Below, in pieces: positions 1 to 6,204 of a stretch of DNA of 15,538 nucleotides; position 1 is the stretch's first letter; every line of letters begins with the position of its first letter. Both the position numbers and the translations under genes were made by a program. This DNA comes from RGIG4034 sp045628945 (lineage in GTDB: Bacteria > Bacillota > Clostridia > Lachnospirales > Lachnospiraceae). The notes below the pieces were generated by a model. The model searched no databases. It was given only the letters and a program-made list of their open reading frames with translations, and had not been told where the DNA came from. The stretch is from NCBI GenBank assembly GCA_045628945.1, contig JAZQQG010000021.1:1-15538 (forward strand), written 5' to 3'.

Positions 1-507
1 ATGGAAGCTAAGAAGTATATGGATCAGGGTAAGCTGGTTCCCGATGAGCTTACGGTTAAGATTCTCCTGGATCGTGTAGCAAACGAGGATTGCAAGAACG
101 GTTATGTTCTTGATGGTTTCCCCAGAACGATTCCTCAGGCAGAGGTTCTTACCAAGGCCCTTGAGGAACTGGGCGAGAAGGTTGACTACGCAATCGATGT
201 AAATGTTCCCGATGAGAACATCATTAAGCGTATGGGCGGCAGACGTGCATGTCTGGCTTGCGGTGCTACCTATCATATTGAACATATTCCTCCCAAGACA
301 GAGGGAATCTGCGACAGATGCGGTAAGGAACTGGTGCTTCGTGATGATGACAAGCCCGAGACCGTTAAGAAGCGTCTGGACGTTTATCATGAGCAGACTC
401 AGCCCCTGATTGAGTACTACACCAATAAGGGTATTCTCAAGACGGTTGACGGTACGGTTGATATGATGGACGTATTCGCAGCAATCACGGCAATCTTAGA
501 GAAGTAA
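1..507 (+). CDS. adk: Adenylate kinase, 3' part (5' end outside window)
   Basis: Adenylate kinase interconverts ATP + AMP and 2 ADP in the cytoplasm. The 168 visible residues begin in the AMP-binding region; the N-terminal P-loop (about 46 residues in the usual ~214-residue enzyme) is missing, so the ATG at base 1 is an internal methionine rather than the start. Visible signatures are the AMP-site segment LDGFPRTIPQAE (residues 37-48) and the LID domain carrying a zinc-type four-cysteine set, C84-x2-C87 and C104-x2-C107, typical of Gram-positive enzymes, followed by the conserved RLDVYHEQTQPLIEYY stretch (125-140). It ends 10 bases before map, the normal secY-adk-map order, so it is probably cotranscribed with both. 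Identification is very secure; only the missing 5' end is uncertain. Confidence 0.97.
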   Translation: MEAKKYMDQGKLVPDELTVKILLDRVANEDCKNGYVLDGFPRTIPQAEVLTKALEELGEKVDYAIDVNVPDENIIKRMGGRRACLACGATYHIEHIPPKTEGICDRCGKELVLRDDDKPETVKKRLDVYHEQTQPLIEYYTNKGILKTVDGTVDMMDVFAAITAILEK

Positions 508-517
508 GAGGAAGACG

Positions 518-1273
518 ATGGCAGTTACCGTTAAGTCAGCAAGAGAAATTGAGTTGATGAGAGAGGCCGGAAGGATTCTCGCTGAAGTGCATGAGAAACT
601 CGCAGAGCAGATTGTTCCCGGAATGTCCACACTGGATGTGGATCGAATCGGAGAAGAGTTAATACGAAGCTACGACTGCATTCCTTCTTTTTTACATTAT
701 AATGGGTATCCTGCATCCATCTGTGTATCGGTGAACGACGAGGTGGTTCACGGAATCCCCAGTAAAAAAAGAATCCTTCGCGAGGGCGATATTGTTAGCC
801 TGGATGCCGGAGTCATCTACAGAGGATATCATTCCGATGCGGCAAGAACCATTGCGGTCGGTGAGATTTCCGAGGAAGCTAAGAAGTTGATTGAGGTCAC
901 CAAGCAGAGCTTCTTCGAAGGAATCAAAAAAGCAGTAGCGGGGAATCACTTATTTGATATCTCCAATGCGATTGATGAGTATGTAACTCCTTTCGGATAC
1001 GGAATCGTCAGAGAACTCGTTGGACACGGAATCGGAAGTCACCTTCACGAAGATCCGCAGATTCCGAATTTCGCTCAGAAGCGAAGAGGAATTCTGTTGG
1101 AACCGGGTATGACCTTTGCCATTGAACCCATGATCAATATGGGCCGGGCAGATGTGAACTGGTTAGACGATGACTGGACGGTGGTTACGGATGACAGATC
1201 GTTGTCTGCTCATTATGAGAATACGATTCTGATTACCGAGGGGGAACCGGAAATCTTGTCCCTGATTAAGTAA
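518..1273 (+). CDS. map: Methionine aminopeptidase, type I
   Basis: Removes the initiator methionine from nascent proteins in the cytoplasm using a dinuclear metal centre. The 251-residue protein has the full pita-bread metallopeptidase set: substrate His H78 (VVHGIPS), metal ligands D96 (SLDAG) and D107 (HSDAAR), H170 (VGHGIG), E203 (AIEPM) and E234 (YENTILIT), plus H177 in the active site. The length matches the short type Ia form with no N-terminal zinc finger or SH3-binding extension. The start follows a GAGGAAG Shine-Dalgarno overlapping the end of adk, only 10 bases after its stop. It lies directly upstream of infA; a small KOW-domain RNA-binding protein that many Clostridia carry between map and infA is not present here. 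Family assignment is essentially certain. Confidence 0.98.
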   Translation: MAVTVKSAREIELMREAGRILAEVHEKLAEQIVPGMSTLDVDRIGEELIRSYDCIPSFLHYNGYPASICVSVNDEVVHGIPSKKRILREGDIVSLDAGVIYRGYHSDAARTIAVGEISEEAKKLIEVTKQSFFEGIKKAVAGNHLFDISNAIDEYVTPFGYGIVRELVGHGIGSHLHEDPQIPNFAQKRRGILLEPGMTFAIEPMINMGRADVNWLDDDWTVVTDDRSLSAHYENTILITEGEPEILSLIK

Positions 1274-1288
1274 CTGTTAGAATAAGGA

Positions 1289-1306
1289 ATTGTTTTTTGC
1301 AACAAT
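1289..1306 (+). promoter_or_regulatory. Small AT-rich hairpin just before the infA ribosome-binding site
   Basis: ATTGTT (1289-1294), a 6-base loop, then AACAAT (1301-1306), followed immediately by AGGAGA (1307-1312), the infA Shine-Dalgarno. The stem is short and weak. The T-run lies in the ascending arm and loop, so it is not a rho-independent terminator. It may influence infA translation or simply be a spacer; the role is unproven. Confidence 0.3.
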
Positions 1307-1318
1307 AGGAGAACTTAT

Positions 1319-1537
1319 ATGTCGAAATCTGATGTAATTGAAATCGAAGGAATTGTTAAGGAGAAGCTTCCCAACACCATGTTCCAGGTGGAACTGGAGA
1401 ACGGACATGTCGTACTTGCCCATATCAGTGGTAAGTTAAGACAGAACTTCATTCGTATCTTACCCGGAGATAAAGTAACGTTGGAACTGTCCCCCTATGA
1501 TCTTTCCAAGGGAAGAATCATCTGGAGAGACAAGTAA
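1319..1537 (+). CDS. infA: Translation initiation factor IF-1
   Basis: IF-1 occupies the ribosomal A site of the 30S subunit and assists IF-2 and IF-3 during initiation. The 72-residue product is exactly the family length and is one S1/OB-fold domain. Recognisable segments are the start MSKSDVIEIEG, NTMFQVELENGH (residues 19-30), HISGKLRQNFIRILPGDKV (35-53) and the terminal SKGRIIWRDK. Start choice is fixed by AGGAGA at 1307-1312. It is 45 bases downstream of map and about 90 bases upstream of rpmJ, in the order conserved across Firmicutes. Transcription could come from upstream; the promoter at 1568-1596 lies after it. No unusual features. Confidence 0.98.
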   Translation: MSKSDVIEIEGIVKEKLPNTMFQVELENGHVVLAHISGKLRQNFIRILPGDKVTLELSPYDLSKGRIIWRDK

Positions 1538-1567
1538 ATTCGGTTTGCAGCGGATAAAAAATACCGC

Positions 1568-1596
1568 TTGTAAATAAAAAAGTATTGTGCTACAAT
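1568..1596 (+). promoter_or_regulatory. Sigma-A-type promoter with extended -10, upstream of rpmJ
   Basis: TTGTAA (1568-1573; 4 of 6 to consensus) and TACAAT (1591-1596; 5 of 6) are separated by exactly 17 bases, and TGC just before the -10 makes an extended -10. Transcription would start near 1603, about 25 bases before the rpmJ ATG. The -10 sits within the dyad TATTGT-gct-ACAATA. Just upstream, AGCGG and CCGCT can form a small stem (about 1549-1568). This promoter could drive rpmJ through rplQ independently of the upstream superoperon promoter. Confidence 0.65.
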
Positions 1597-1627
1597 AGTA
1601 CACGGTCGCTTTGAAAGGAGGTTTAAC

Positions 1628-1741
1628 ATGAAAGTTAGATCGTCAGTAAAACCAATTTGCGAAAAATGCAAAGTCATCAAGAGAAAAGGGAAGATCATGA
1701 TTATCTGTGAGAATCCCAAGCACAAGCAGAGACAGGGTTAA
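1628..1741 (+). CDS. rpmJ: Ribosomal protein L36 (bL36), zinc-binding form
   Basis: The smallest large-subunit ribosomal protein, bound to 23S rRNA. Translation from the ATG at 1628 gives 37 residues starting MKVRSSVKPICEKCK and ending KHKQRQG before TAA. The length and sequence are canonical for bL36. The zinc ligands C11, C14, C27 and H32 are all present, so this is the C+ (zinc-binding) type. A near-perfect Shine-Dalgarno (GAAAGGAGG, 1613-1621) sits 6 bases before the start. It stands in its normal place between infA and rpsM, but is followed by an unusually long, structured gap. Identification is certain. Confidence 0.98.
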   Translation: MKVRSSVKPICEKCKVIKRKGKIMIICENPKHKQRQG

Positions 1742-2045
1742 TTCCCCACGTCAGACAAGGTGAGATACTTGTCTTATTATTATGTACGGAAGTGAATGAT
1801 TCGCAATTAGCTTCATAATCGTGTGAAGTTTAGACCAATGCGAATCCTGTAAGATAAATTGAACGTAGTACAGGTACGTCTACGGGAGATTACTTATTGA
1901 TACCGTGAATAATAGTATCGGATAGACCGGGTTATGCCCGGTTGGGTATGAGTGCCATACCCCAATCAATTAGTAACGGGGCAACAAAAGAGTGCCCAAT
2001 TAGAACGGAACTAAGGTTTCGTTAAGAAAACGGAGGATTTTTCAA
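1742..2045 (+). promoter_or_regulatory. Structured 304-base leader between rpmJ and rpsM (candidate r-protein autoregulatory RNA)
   Basis: No gene is visible here. The stretch contains a string of inverted repeats on the sense strand: AGACAAG/CTTGTCT (1753-1774), GATTCGCA/TGCGAATC (1798-1846) enclosing CTTCA/TGAAG, CGTAG/CTACG (1864-1884), GATAC/GTATC (1899-1919), ACCGGG/CCCGGT (1926-1942), GGGTATG/CATACCC (1944-1962) and GGGCA/TGCCC (1979-1997). The motif CAATTAG occurs three times (1804, 1967, 1997). In gammaproteobacteria, ribosomal protein S4 represses the alpha operon by binding the leader in front of rpsM; this sits at the matching place, but homology to that RNA is not shown. The first hairpin is followed by an interrupted T-run and could be a weak attenuator. 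A possible promoter (CAGACA-17-TATTAT, 1752-1780) overlaps it. Confidence 0.5.
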
Positions 2046-2414
2046 ATGGCTCGTATTTCAGGTGTAGACTTACCTAGAGACAAACGAATCGAGATCGGTT
2101 TGACTTACGTATACGGTATCGGCCGCGTAAGTGCTACCAAGATCTTGGAAGCAGCAAAGGTTAATCCTGATACTCGTGTAAGAGACTTAACGGATGATGA
2201 AGTTAAGAGAATGCAGGAAGTAATCGATGGTAGTTACGTAGTAGAAGGTGATCTTCGTCGTGAGACCGCTCTGAACATCAAGAGACTTCAGGAGATTGGA
2301 TGCTATCGTGGTATCCGTCACAGAAAGGGTCTTCCTGTTCGTGGTCAGAAGACTAAGACCAACGCTAGAACTCGTAAGGGTCCTAAGAGAACTGTAGCTA
2401 ATAAGAAGAAGTAA
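2046..2414 (+). CDS. rpsM: Ribosomal protein S13 (uS13)
   Basis: Small-subunit head protein that contacts the P-site tRNA and forms bridges to the 50S subunit. The 122 residues match the family length. Signatures are the start MARISGVDLPRDKR, the helix-hairpin-helix region TYVYGIGRVSATKILE (residues 20-35), the central RRETALNIKRLQEIGCYRGIR (spanning residues 71-91), and the basic RGQKTKTNARTRKG tail near the C-terminus, which ends in lysines. The start follows CGGAGG (2031-2036). It opens the alpha-operon group rpsM-rpsK-rpsD-rpoA-rplQ, with rpsK 34 bases downstream, and sits behind a long structured leader. No anomalies. Confidence 0.98.
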   Translation: MARISGVDLPRDKRIEIGLTYVYGIGRVSATKILEAAKVNPDTRVRDLTDDEVKRMQEVIDGSYVVEGDLRRETALNIKRLQEIGCYRGIRHRKGLPVRGQKTKTNARTRKGPKRTVANKKK

Positions 2415-2448
2415 TTTAGAAAATTGTGGAGAAAGTAGGTTCGTTTAA

Positions 2449-2847
2449 ATGGCTAGTAAAAATGTTGCAAAAAAAGTAACTAAGAAGCGTGTTAAGAAAA
2501 ACGTTGAACGCGGACAGGCACATATTCAGTCTTCTTTTAATAATACCATCGTTACCTTAACGGATGCTGAAGGTAATGCATTGAGCTGGGCAAGCGCAGG
2601 TGGTCTTGGATTCAGAGGATCCAAGAAGTCCACTCCTTATGCCGCTCAGGTTGCAGCTGAGACTGCTACCAAGGCAGCTTTGGTTCATGGTCTTAAGACT
2701 GTAGATGTTTTCGTAAAGGGTCCCGGATCAGGAAGAGAAGCAGCTATCCGTGCGTTAGCAGCTTCCGGTCTTGAAGTAATTTCCATTCAGGATGTTACTC
2801 CTGTACCTCATAACGGATGTCGTCCTCCCAAGCGTCGTCGTGTGTAG
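2449..2847 (+). CDS. rpsK: Ribosomal protein S11 (uS11)
   Basis: Platform protein of the 30S subunit that binds 16S rRNA near the Shine-Dalgarno helix. The 132-residue product has a lysine-rich N-terminus (first ~20 residues), the core AHIQSSFNNTIVTLTD (residues 24-39), GPGSGREAAIRAL (91-103) and the universally conserved end HNGCRPPKRRRV. The ribosome-binding site is weaker than its neighbours' (GGAG at 2427-2430 is distant; GTAGG at about 2435-2439 is closer), which suggests coupling with rpsM translation 34 bases upstream. Length and sequence are typical. Confidence 0.98.
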   Translation: MASKNVAKKVTKKRVKKNVERGQAHIQSSFNNTIVTLTDAEGNALSWASAGGLGFRGSKKSTPYAAQVAAETATKAALVHGLKTVDVFVKGPGSGREAAIRALAASGLEVISIQDVTPVPHNGCRPPKRRRV

Positions 2848-2851
2848 TACA

Positions 2852-2939
2852 CGACCGTTTGGTTGCGATTATATTATGTAACAAGGTATATCTGCGGATA
2901 TATCACACAATTTGTTGGATGAAGGCGATGGATATCGCT
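2852..2939 (+). promoter_or_regulatory. Three consecutive hairpins between rpsK and rpsD
   Basis: CGACC/GGTTG (2852-2865), GGTATATC/GATATATC around a TGCG loop (2885-2904), and GCGAT/ATCGC around a GGAT loop (2925-2938). The middle stem can be lengthened by ACAA (2881-2884) pairing with TTGT (2912-2915). None has a trailing T-run, so they are not terminators. They precede the rpsD Shine-Dalgarno by about 15 bases. Because S4 is a known autogenous repressor in several phyla, this may be an S4 target; it could also be an RNA-processing or stability element. Confidence 0.4.
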
Positions 2940-2968
2940 GTAAACAATACTTAGGAGGATTTTTAATC

Positions 2969-3562
2969 ATGGCAGTAAACAGAGTACCCGTACTCAAGAA
3001 GTGCAGAGCCCTGCAGCTTGATCCTACATTTTTAGGATATGACAAGAAGTCGAACAGAACCAACGCTCGTTCCGGTAAGAAGTTATCCGAGTACGGCGTT
3101 CAGCTTCGTGAGAAGCAGAAGGCAAAGTTCATCTACGGCATTCTTGAGAAGCCTTTCCGTAACTACTACGCTAAGGCAGATAGAATGAAGGGCATGACCG
3201 GTGAGAACCTTATGGTTATGCATGAGTCCCGTCTGGACAATATCATCTTCAGAATGGCATTGGCTAGAACCAGAAAGGAAGCTAGACAGATCGTTATTCA
3301 CAAGCATGTACTTGTAAATGGCAAGGCCGTTAACGTTCCTTCTTACCTTGTTAAGGCTGGTGACGTTGTAGAAATCAGAGAGAAGTCCAAGGGCCTTCAG
3401 AGATACAAGGATATCCTTGAAGTTACCGGTGGCAGAATCGTTCCTGAGTGGATCGAGGGTGGCAAGGAAGAGATGAAGGCTACCATTAAGATGCTCCCCA
3501 CCAGAGAGATGATTGATGTTCCTGTTAACGAGATGCTTATCGTCGAGTTGTATTCTAAGTAA
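2969..3562 (+). CDS. rpsD: Ribosomal protein S4 (uS4)
   Basis: Primary 16S rRNA-binding protein that nucleates 30S assembly, takes part in translational fidelity, and in many bacteria represses its own operon. Start chosen at the ATG at 2969, preceded by AGGAGGA (2953-2959), giving 197 residues. The longer open frame from a TTG at 2912 has no ribosome-binding site and would add 19 unrelated residues. Domains: the N-terminal S4 domain (about 1-87) with LGYDKKSNR and EKQKAKFIYGILEKPFRNYY, then the RNA-binding S4 fold (about 88-150) with SRLDNIIFRM and VLVNGKAVNVPSYLVKAGD. Only one cysteine (C12) lies in the N-terminal region, so it is the zinc-free form. It lies 39 bases ahead of the rpoA start. 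Confidence 0.98.
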   Translation: MAVNRVPVLKKCRALQLDPTFLGYDKKSNRTNARSGKKLSEYGVQLREKQKAKFIYGILEKPFRNYYAKADRMKGMTGENLMVMHESRLDNIIFRMALARTRKEARQIVIHKHVLVNGKAVNVPSYLVKAGDVVEIREKSKGLQRYKDILEVTGGRIVPEWIEGGKEEMKATIKMLPTREMIDVPVNEMLIVELYSK

Positions 3563-3601
3563 TCGATACGATGAATTGCTAAAAGAAGGAGGGTATTTAG
3601 A

Positions 3602-4561
3602 GTGTTTGATTTTGATAGACCTAATATTGAGGTTGCTGAAATCTCTGAAGACAAGAAGTATGGTAAATTCGTAGTTGAACCCCTTGAGAGAGGTTATGGC
3701 ATTACGCTTGGTAATTCCTTAAGAAGAATTATGCTTGCTTCTTTACCCGGTACTGCAGTAAGCCATGTCAAGATCGACGGTGTATTACATGAATTCTCTT
3801 CCATCCCCGGTGTAAAAGAGGATGTTACTGAGATTATCATGAATATCAAGAAGCTTGCGATTAAGAATAACAGTTCATCGAATGAGACCAAGACCGCATT
3901 CATCGAGTTTGAGGGTGAAGGTACGGTTAAGGCTTCTGACATTCAGGTGGATCAGGACCTTGAGATTCTGAACCCCGATTTGACGATTGCTACCTTAAGT
4001 GGTGGTAAGGATTGCAGATTATACATGGAGCTCACCATTACCAATGGCAGAGGCTATGTAAGTTCCGATAAGAATAAGAGTGCAGATCTTCCCATCGGCG
4101 TTATCGCTGTGGACTCCATCTACACTCCTATCGAGAGAGTAAATGTTACCGTTGAAAATACCCGTGTTGGTCAGCAGACCGATTACGACAAGTTAACGCT
4201 TGATGTATACACCAACGGCACTCTGTCTCCCGACGATGCAGTAAGCCTTGCAGCTAAGGTATTAAGTGCTCATCTGTCTCTGTTCATCGATCTGTCCGAT
4301 AAGGGTCAGGCCGCTGACGTTATGCCCGAGAAGGCACAGGATACCACCAAGGAAGTGCTTGTAATGAGCATTGACGAGCTGGAGCTTTCCGTTCGTTCTT
4401 ACAACTGCTTGAAGAGAGCAGGCATCAATACCGTTCAGGAACTGATTAATAAGACTCCTGACGATATGATGAAGGTTCGTAACCTTGGACGTAAGTCCTT
4501 AGACGAGGTTCTGGCTAAACTTAAGGAGCTTAACCTTCAGTTAAACGCCGGAGACGAGTAA
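3602..4561 (+). CDS. rpoA: RNA polymerase alpha subunit
   Basis: Forms the dimer on which beta and beta-prime assemble, and contacts UP elements and activators. The 319-residue product starts at a GTG (3602), preceded by GGAGGG (3588-3593); no better upstream start exists. The N-terminal dimerisation and assembly domain spans about 1-230 (PLERGYGITLGNSLRRIML at 27-45; the LPIGVIAVDSIYTPIERV region at 163-180). A linker of about 20 residues follows, then the C-terminal domain (about 256-312) with two HhH motifs: ELSVRSYNCLKRAGI, where R265 matches the DNA-contacting arginine of the E. coli subunit, and VRNLGRKSLDEV. It stands between rpsD and rplQ as is usual. A GTG start is not unusual for this gene. 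Confidence 0.98.
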   Translation: MFDFDRPNIEVAEISEDKKYGKFVVEPLERGYGITLGNSLRRIMLASLPGTAVSHVKIDGVLHEFSSIPGVKEDVTEIIMNIKKLAIKNNSSSNETKTAFIEFEGEGTVKASDIQVDQDLEILNPDLTIATLSGGKDCRLYMELTITNGRGYVSSDKNKSADLPIGVIAVDSIYTPIERVNVTVENTRVGQQTDYDKLTLDVYTNGTLSPDDAVSLAAKVLSAHLSLFIDLSDKGQAADVMPEKAQDTTKEVLVMSIDELELSVRSYNCLKRAGINTVQELINKTPDDMMKVRNLGRKSLDEVLAKLKELNLQLNAGDE

Positions 4562-4612
4562 ATATTGTGGACGCCTCGCAGTAATTCCAAAGAGTATGTG
4601 GGTGTTGTATCA

Positions 4613-4691
4613 CGAATGGTAACTATTAACCGTTCGACATCTAAGACCAAAGCGCGTTGTCGGATGAGCCACGAGTGAAGGAATGAATTCC
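4613..4691 (+). promoter_or_regulatory. Hairpins in the 157-base rpoA-rplQ gap
   Basis: The gap is long for these two neighbours. CGAATGGT (4613-4620) pairs with ACCGTTCG (4629-4636), with one G-T pair and an 8-base loop. CGACA (4635-4639) can instead pair with TGTCG (4658-4662), so the two folds compete for 4635-4636. GGAA-TGAA-TTCC (4680-4691) lies about 12 bases before the rplQ Shine-Dalgarno. No good promoter was found. A role in setting L17 levels is possible but unproven. Confidence 0.35.
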
Positions 4692-4718
4692 TGAGCTACA
4701 CAAGAGAGGAATAAGATT

Positions 4719-5255
4719 ATGGCAATGTACAGAAAACTGGGCAAGACCAGCAGCCAGAGAAAAGCATTATTAAGAAACCAGATTACTCAGTTAATCTACC
4801 ACGGTAAGATTGTTACCACCGAAGCAAGAGCTAAGGAAGTAGTAAAGCAGGCTGAGTCCCTTATTGCATTAGCAGTTAAGGAAAAGGACAACTACGAGAT
4901 GGTTAAGGTATCCGCTAAGGTTCCTTGCAAGGATAAGAACGGCCAGAGAATTAAGGAAGTTGTAGATGGTAAGAAGGTTACCAAGTACGACACCGTTGAG
5001 AAGGAGATCAAGAAGGATCTTCCCTCCAAGCTTCATGCAAGAAGACAGATGCTGAAGGTTCTCTACTCTGTTACCGAAGTTCCTACCGCTGTTGCAGGTA
5101 AGAAGAGAGGTACCAAGGAGATCGACCTTACCAACAAGCTCTTCGATGAGATCGCTCCCAAGTACGTTAACCGTCAGGGTGGTTACACCAGAATCACCAA
5201 GATCGGTCTTCGTAAGGGCGATGCCGCTATGGAAGTATTACTTGAGTTAGTATAA
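4719..5255 (+). CDS. rplQ: Ribosomal protein L17 (bL17) with an internal insertion
   Basis: Large-subunit protein near the peptide exit tunnel. The ends are classic bL17: YRKLGKTSSQRKALLRNQ (residues 4-21), TTEARAKEV (33-41), LHARRQ (105-110) and RQGGYTRITKIGLRKGDAA (152-170). The product has 178 residues while a typical bacterial L17 has about 115-130. The extra length is a Lys/Val-rich block at about 54-104, between the second helix and LHARRQ, plus a few residues near 122-134. I recall expanded L17 in Lachnospiraceae, so this is probably a lineage trait rather than a fusion. The start follows AGAGAGGA (4703-4710). It is the last gene before a strong terminator. Confidence 0.96.
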   Translation: MAMYRKLGKTSSQRKALLRNQITQLIYHGKIVTTEARAKEVVKQAESLIALAVKEKDNYEMVKVSAKVPCKDKNGQRIKEVVDGKKVTKYDTVEKEIKKDLPSKLHARRQMLKVLYSVTEVPTAVAGKKRGTKEIDLTNKLFDEIAPKYVNRQGGYTRITKIGLRKGDAAMEVLLELV

Positions 5256-5265
5256 GGTTAAGAAG

Positions 5266-5298
5266 AAGGGCTGTTGCCGTAAGGTGACAGCCTTTTTT
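5266..5298 (+). terminator. Rho-independent terminator after rplQ
   Basis: A 10-bp stem (GGCTGTTGCC at 5269-5278 with GGTGACAGCC at 5283-5292; two internal G-T pairs) around a GTAA loop, followed by six T. It begins 11 bases after the rplQ stop and ends the ribosomal/rpoA transcript. The downstream arm contains GTGACA, which may double as a -35 element for the next genes. Confidence 0.9.
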
Positions 5299-5313
5299 AC
5301 ATAAGCTGATAAT
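5284..5313 (+). promoter_or_regulatory. Possible ecfA1 promoter overlapping the rplQ terminator
   Basis: GTGACA (5284-5289; 5 of 6 to -35 consensus) and GATAAT (5308-5313; 5 of 6 to -10) lie 18 bases apart. The -35 would be inside the terminator stem. Transcription would start near 5320, only about 9 bases before the ecfA1 ATG, leaving AGGA (5316-5319) outside the transcript. It would therefore give a nearly leaderless mRNA, unless read-through of the terminator supplies the message. Confidence 0.35.
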
Positions 5314-5328
5314 ACAGGATAAGAACAC

Positions 5329-6204
5329 ATGGATCAGAAGAAGAGCGTACAACCGAATATTGTGAAGACGGAAGCCTTGTCCTTTGACTATATCCGCCGG
5401 GATGAGGAAGGCAACGTTGAGGGCATTACGCGTGCAGTTGACCATGTGAATGTCGAGATTGCGGAAGGCGAATTCGTGGCAATCCTGGGACACAATGGCT
5501 CCGGCAAATCTACCTTTGCCAAGCACCTGAATGTTCTGCTCTATCCCACGGAAGGAACGGTCTGGGTAGACGGTAGGGACACGAATGAGGAGAAAAACCT
5601 CTATGACATTCGTAAGAGCGCAGGAATGGTATTCCAGAATCCCGACAATCAGATTATTGCACAGGTAGTGGAAGAGGATGTTGGATTCGGTCCCGAGAAC
5701 ATCGGGGTGCCGACGAAGGAAATCTGGGAACGAGTAGAGAAAGGTCTTAAGGCAGTAGGGATGTATGAATATCGTAAAGCATCTCCCAACAAACTGTCCG
5801 GAGGACAGAAACAGCGCGTATCGATTGCCGGAGTACTGGCGATGCAACCGAAATGTATCGTTTTGGATGAGCCGACGGCCATGTTGGACCCTGGTGGAAG
5901 AGCCGAGGTGATTCGCGCAATTCTGGAACTGAATCGCAAGGAAAAAATCACGGTCATTCTCATTACACACTATATGGAAGAGGTCATTCAGGCAGACCGT
6001 GTCTATGTCATGGACCGGGGCCAAATTACCATGCAGGGAACGCCGCGTGAAATCTTTAGCAGGGTTCCGGAACTAAAGGAACTTCGTCTGGATGTACCGC
6101 AGGTTACGGAGCTTGCTTGGCGTTTGAAGAAAAGTGGCGTTGTGATTCCGGATGGGATCTTAACGGTGGAAGAATTGGAGGCAAGCTTATGTCCATTATT
6201 CTAA
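5329..6204 (+). CDS. ecfA1: ECF transporter ATPase EcfA1 (CbiO-type)
   Basis: One of two cytoplasmic ATPases that energise group II energy-coupling-factor importers for vitamins and transition metals. The 291-residue protein has the full ABC set: Walker A GHNGSGKST (54-62), Q-loop in VFQNPDNQI (Q103), signature LSGGQ (156-160), Walker B CIVLDEP (176-182) with catalytic E181, D-loop AMLDP, and switch H214. A C-terminal extension of about 60 residues after the ATPase core is typical of EcfA. The N-terminus carries about 10 residues before the usual first strand (VKTEALSFDY). The only Shine-Dalgarno is a modest AGGA (5316-5319), so the start is slightly uncertain. Its 3' end overlaps ecfA2 by 16 bases, implying coupled translation of the ATPase pair. 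Confidence 0.95.
   Translation: MDQKKSVQPNIVKTEALSFDYIRRDEEGNVEGITRAVDHVNVEIAEGEFVAILGHNGSGKSTFAKHLNVLLYPTEGTVWVDGRDTNEEKNLYDIRKSAGMVFQNPDNQIIAQVVEEDVGFGPENIGVPTKEIWERVEKGLKAVGMYEYRKASPNKLSGGQKQRVSIAGVLAMQPKCIVLDEPTAMLDPGGRAEVIRAILELNRKEKITVILITHYMEEVIQADRVYVMDRGQITMQGTPREIFSRVPELKELRLDVPQVTELAWRLKKSGVVIPDGILTVEELEASLCPLF

Noticed and set aside
1948..2025. 25-residue open frame in the rpsM leader
   Set aside because: No purine-rich site upstream, and it coincides with two strong stem-loops, so structure explains the sequence better than coding.
2912..2968. Longer S4 start at TTG 2912
   Set aside because: No Shine-Dalgarno, and the added residues are unlike S4; AGGAGGA lies right before the ATG at 2969.
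5227..6024. Long minus-strand open frame opposite ecfA1 (and a similar one opposite ecfA2, 6201-6770)
   Set aside because: Shadow frames of the ABC ATPase genes; no recognisable protein, no ribosome-binding site, and the plus-strand products have every ABC motif.
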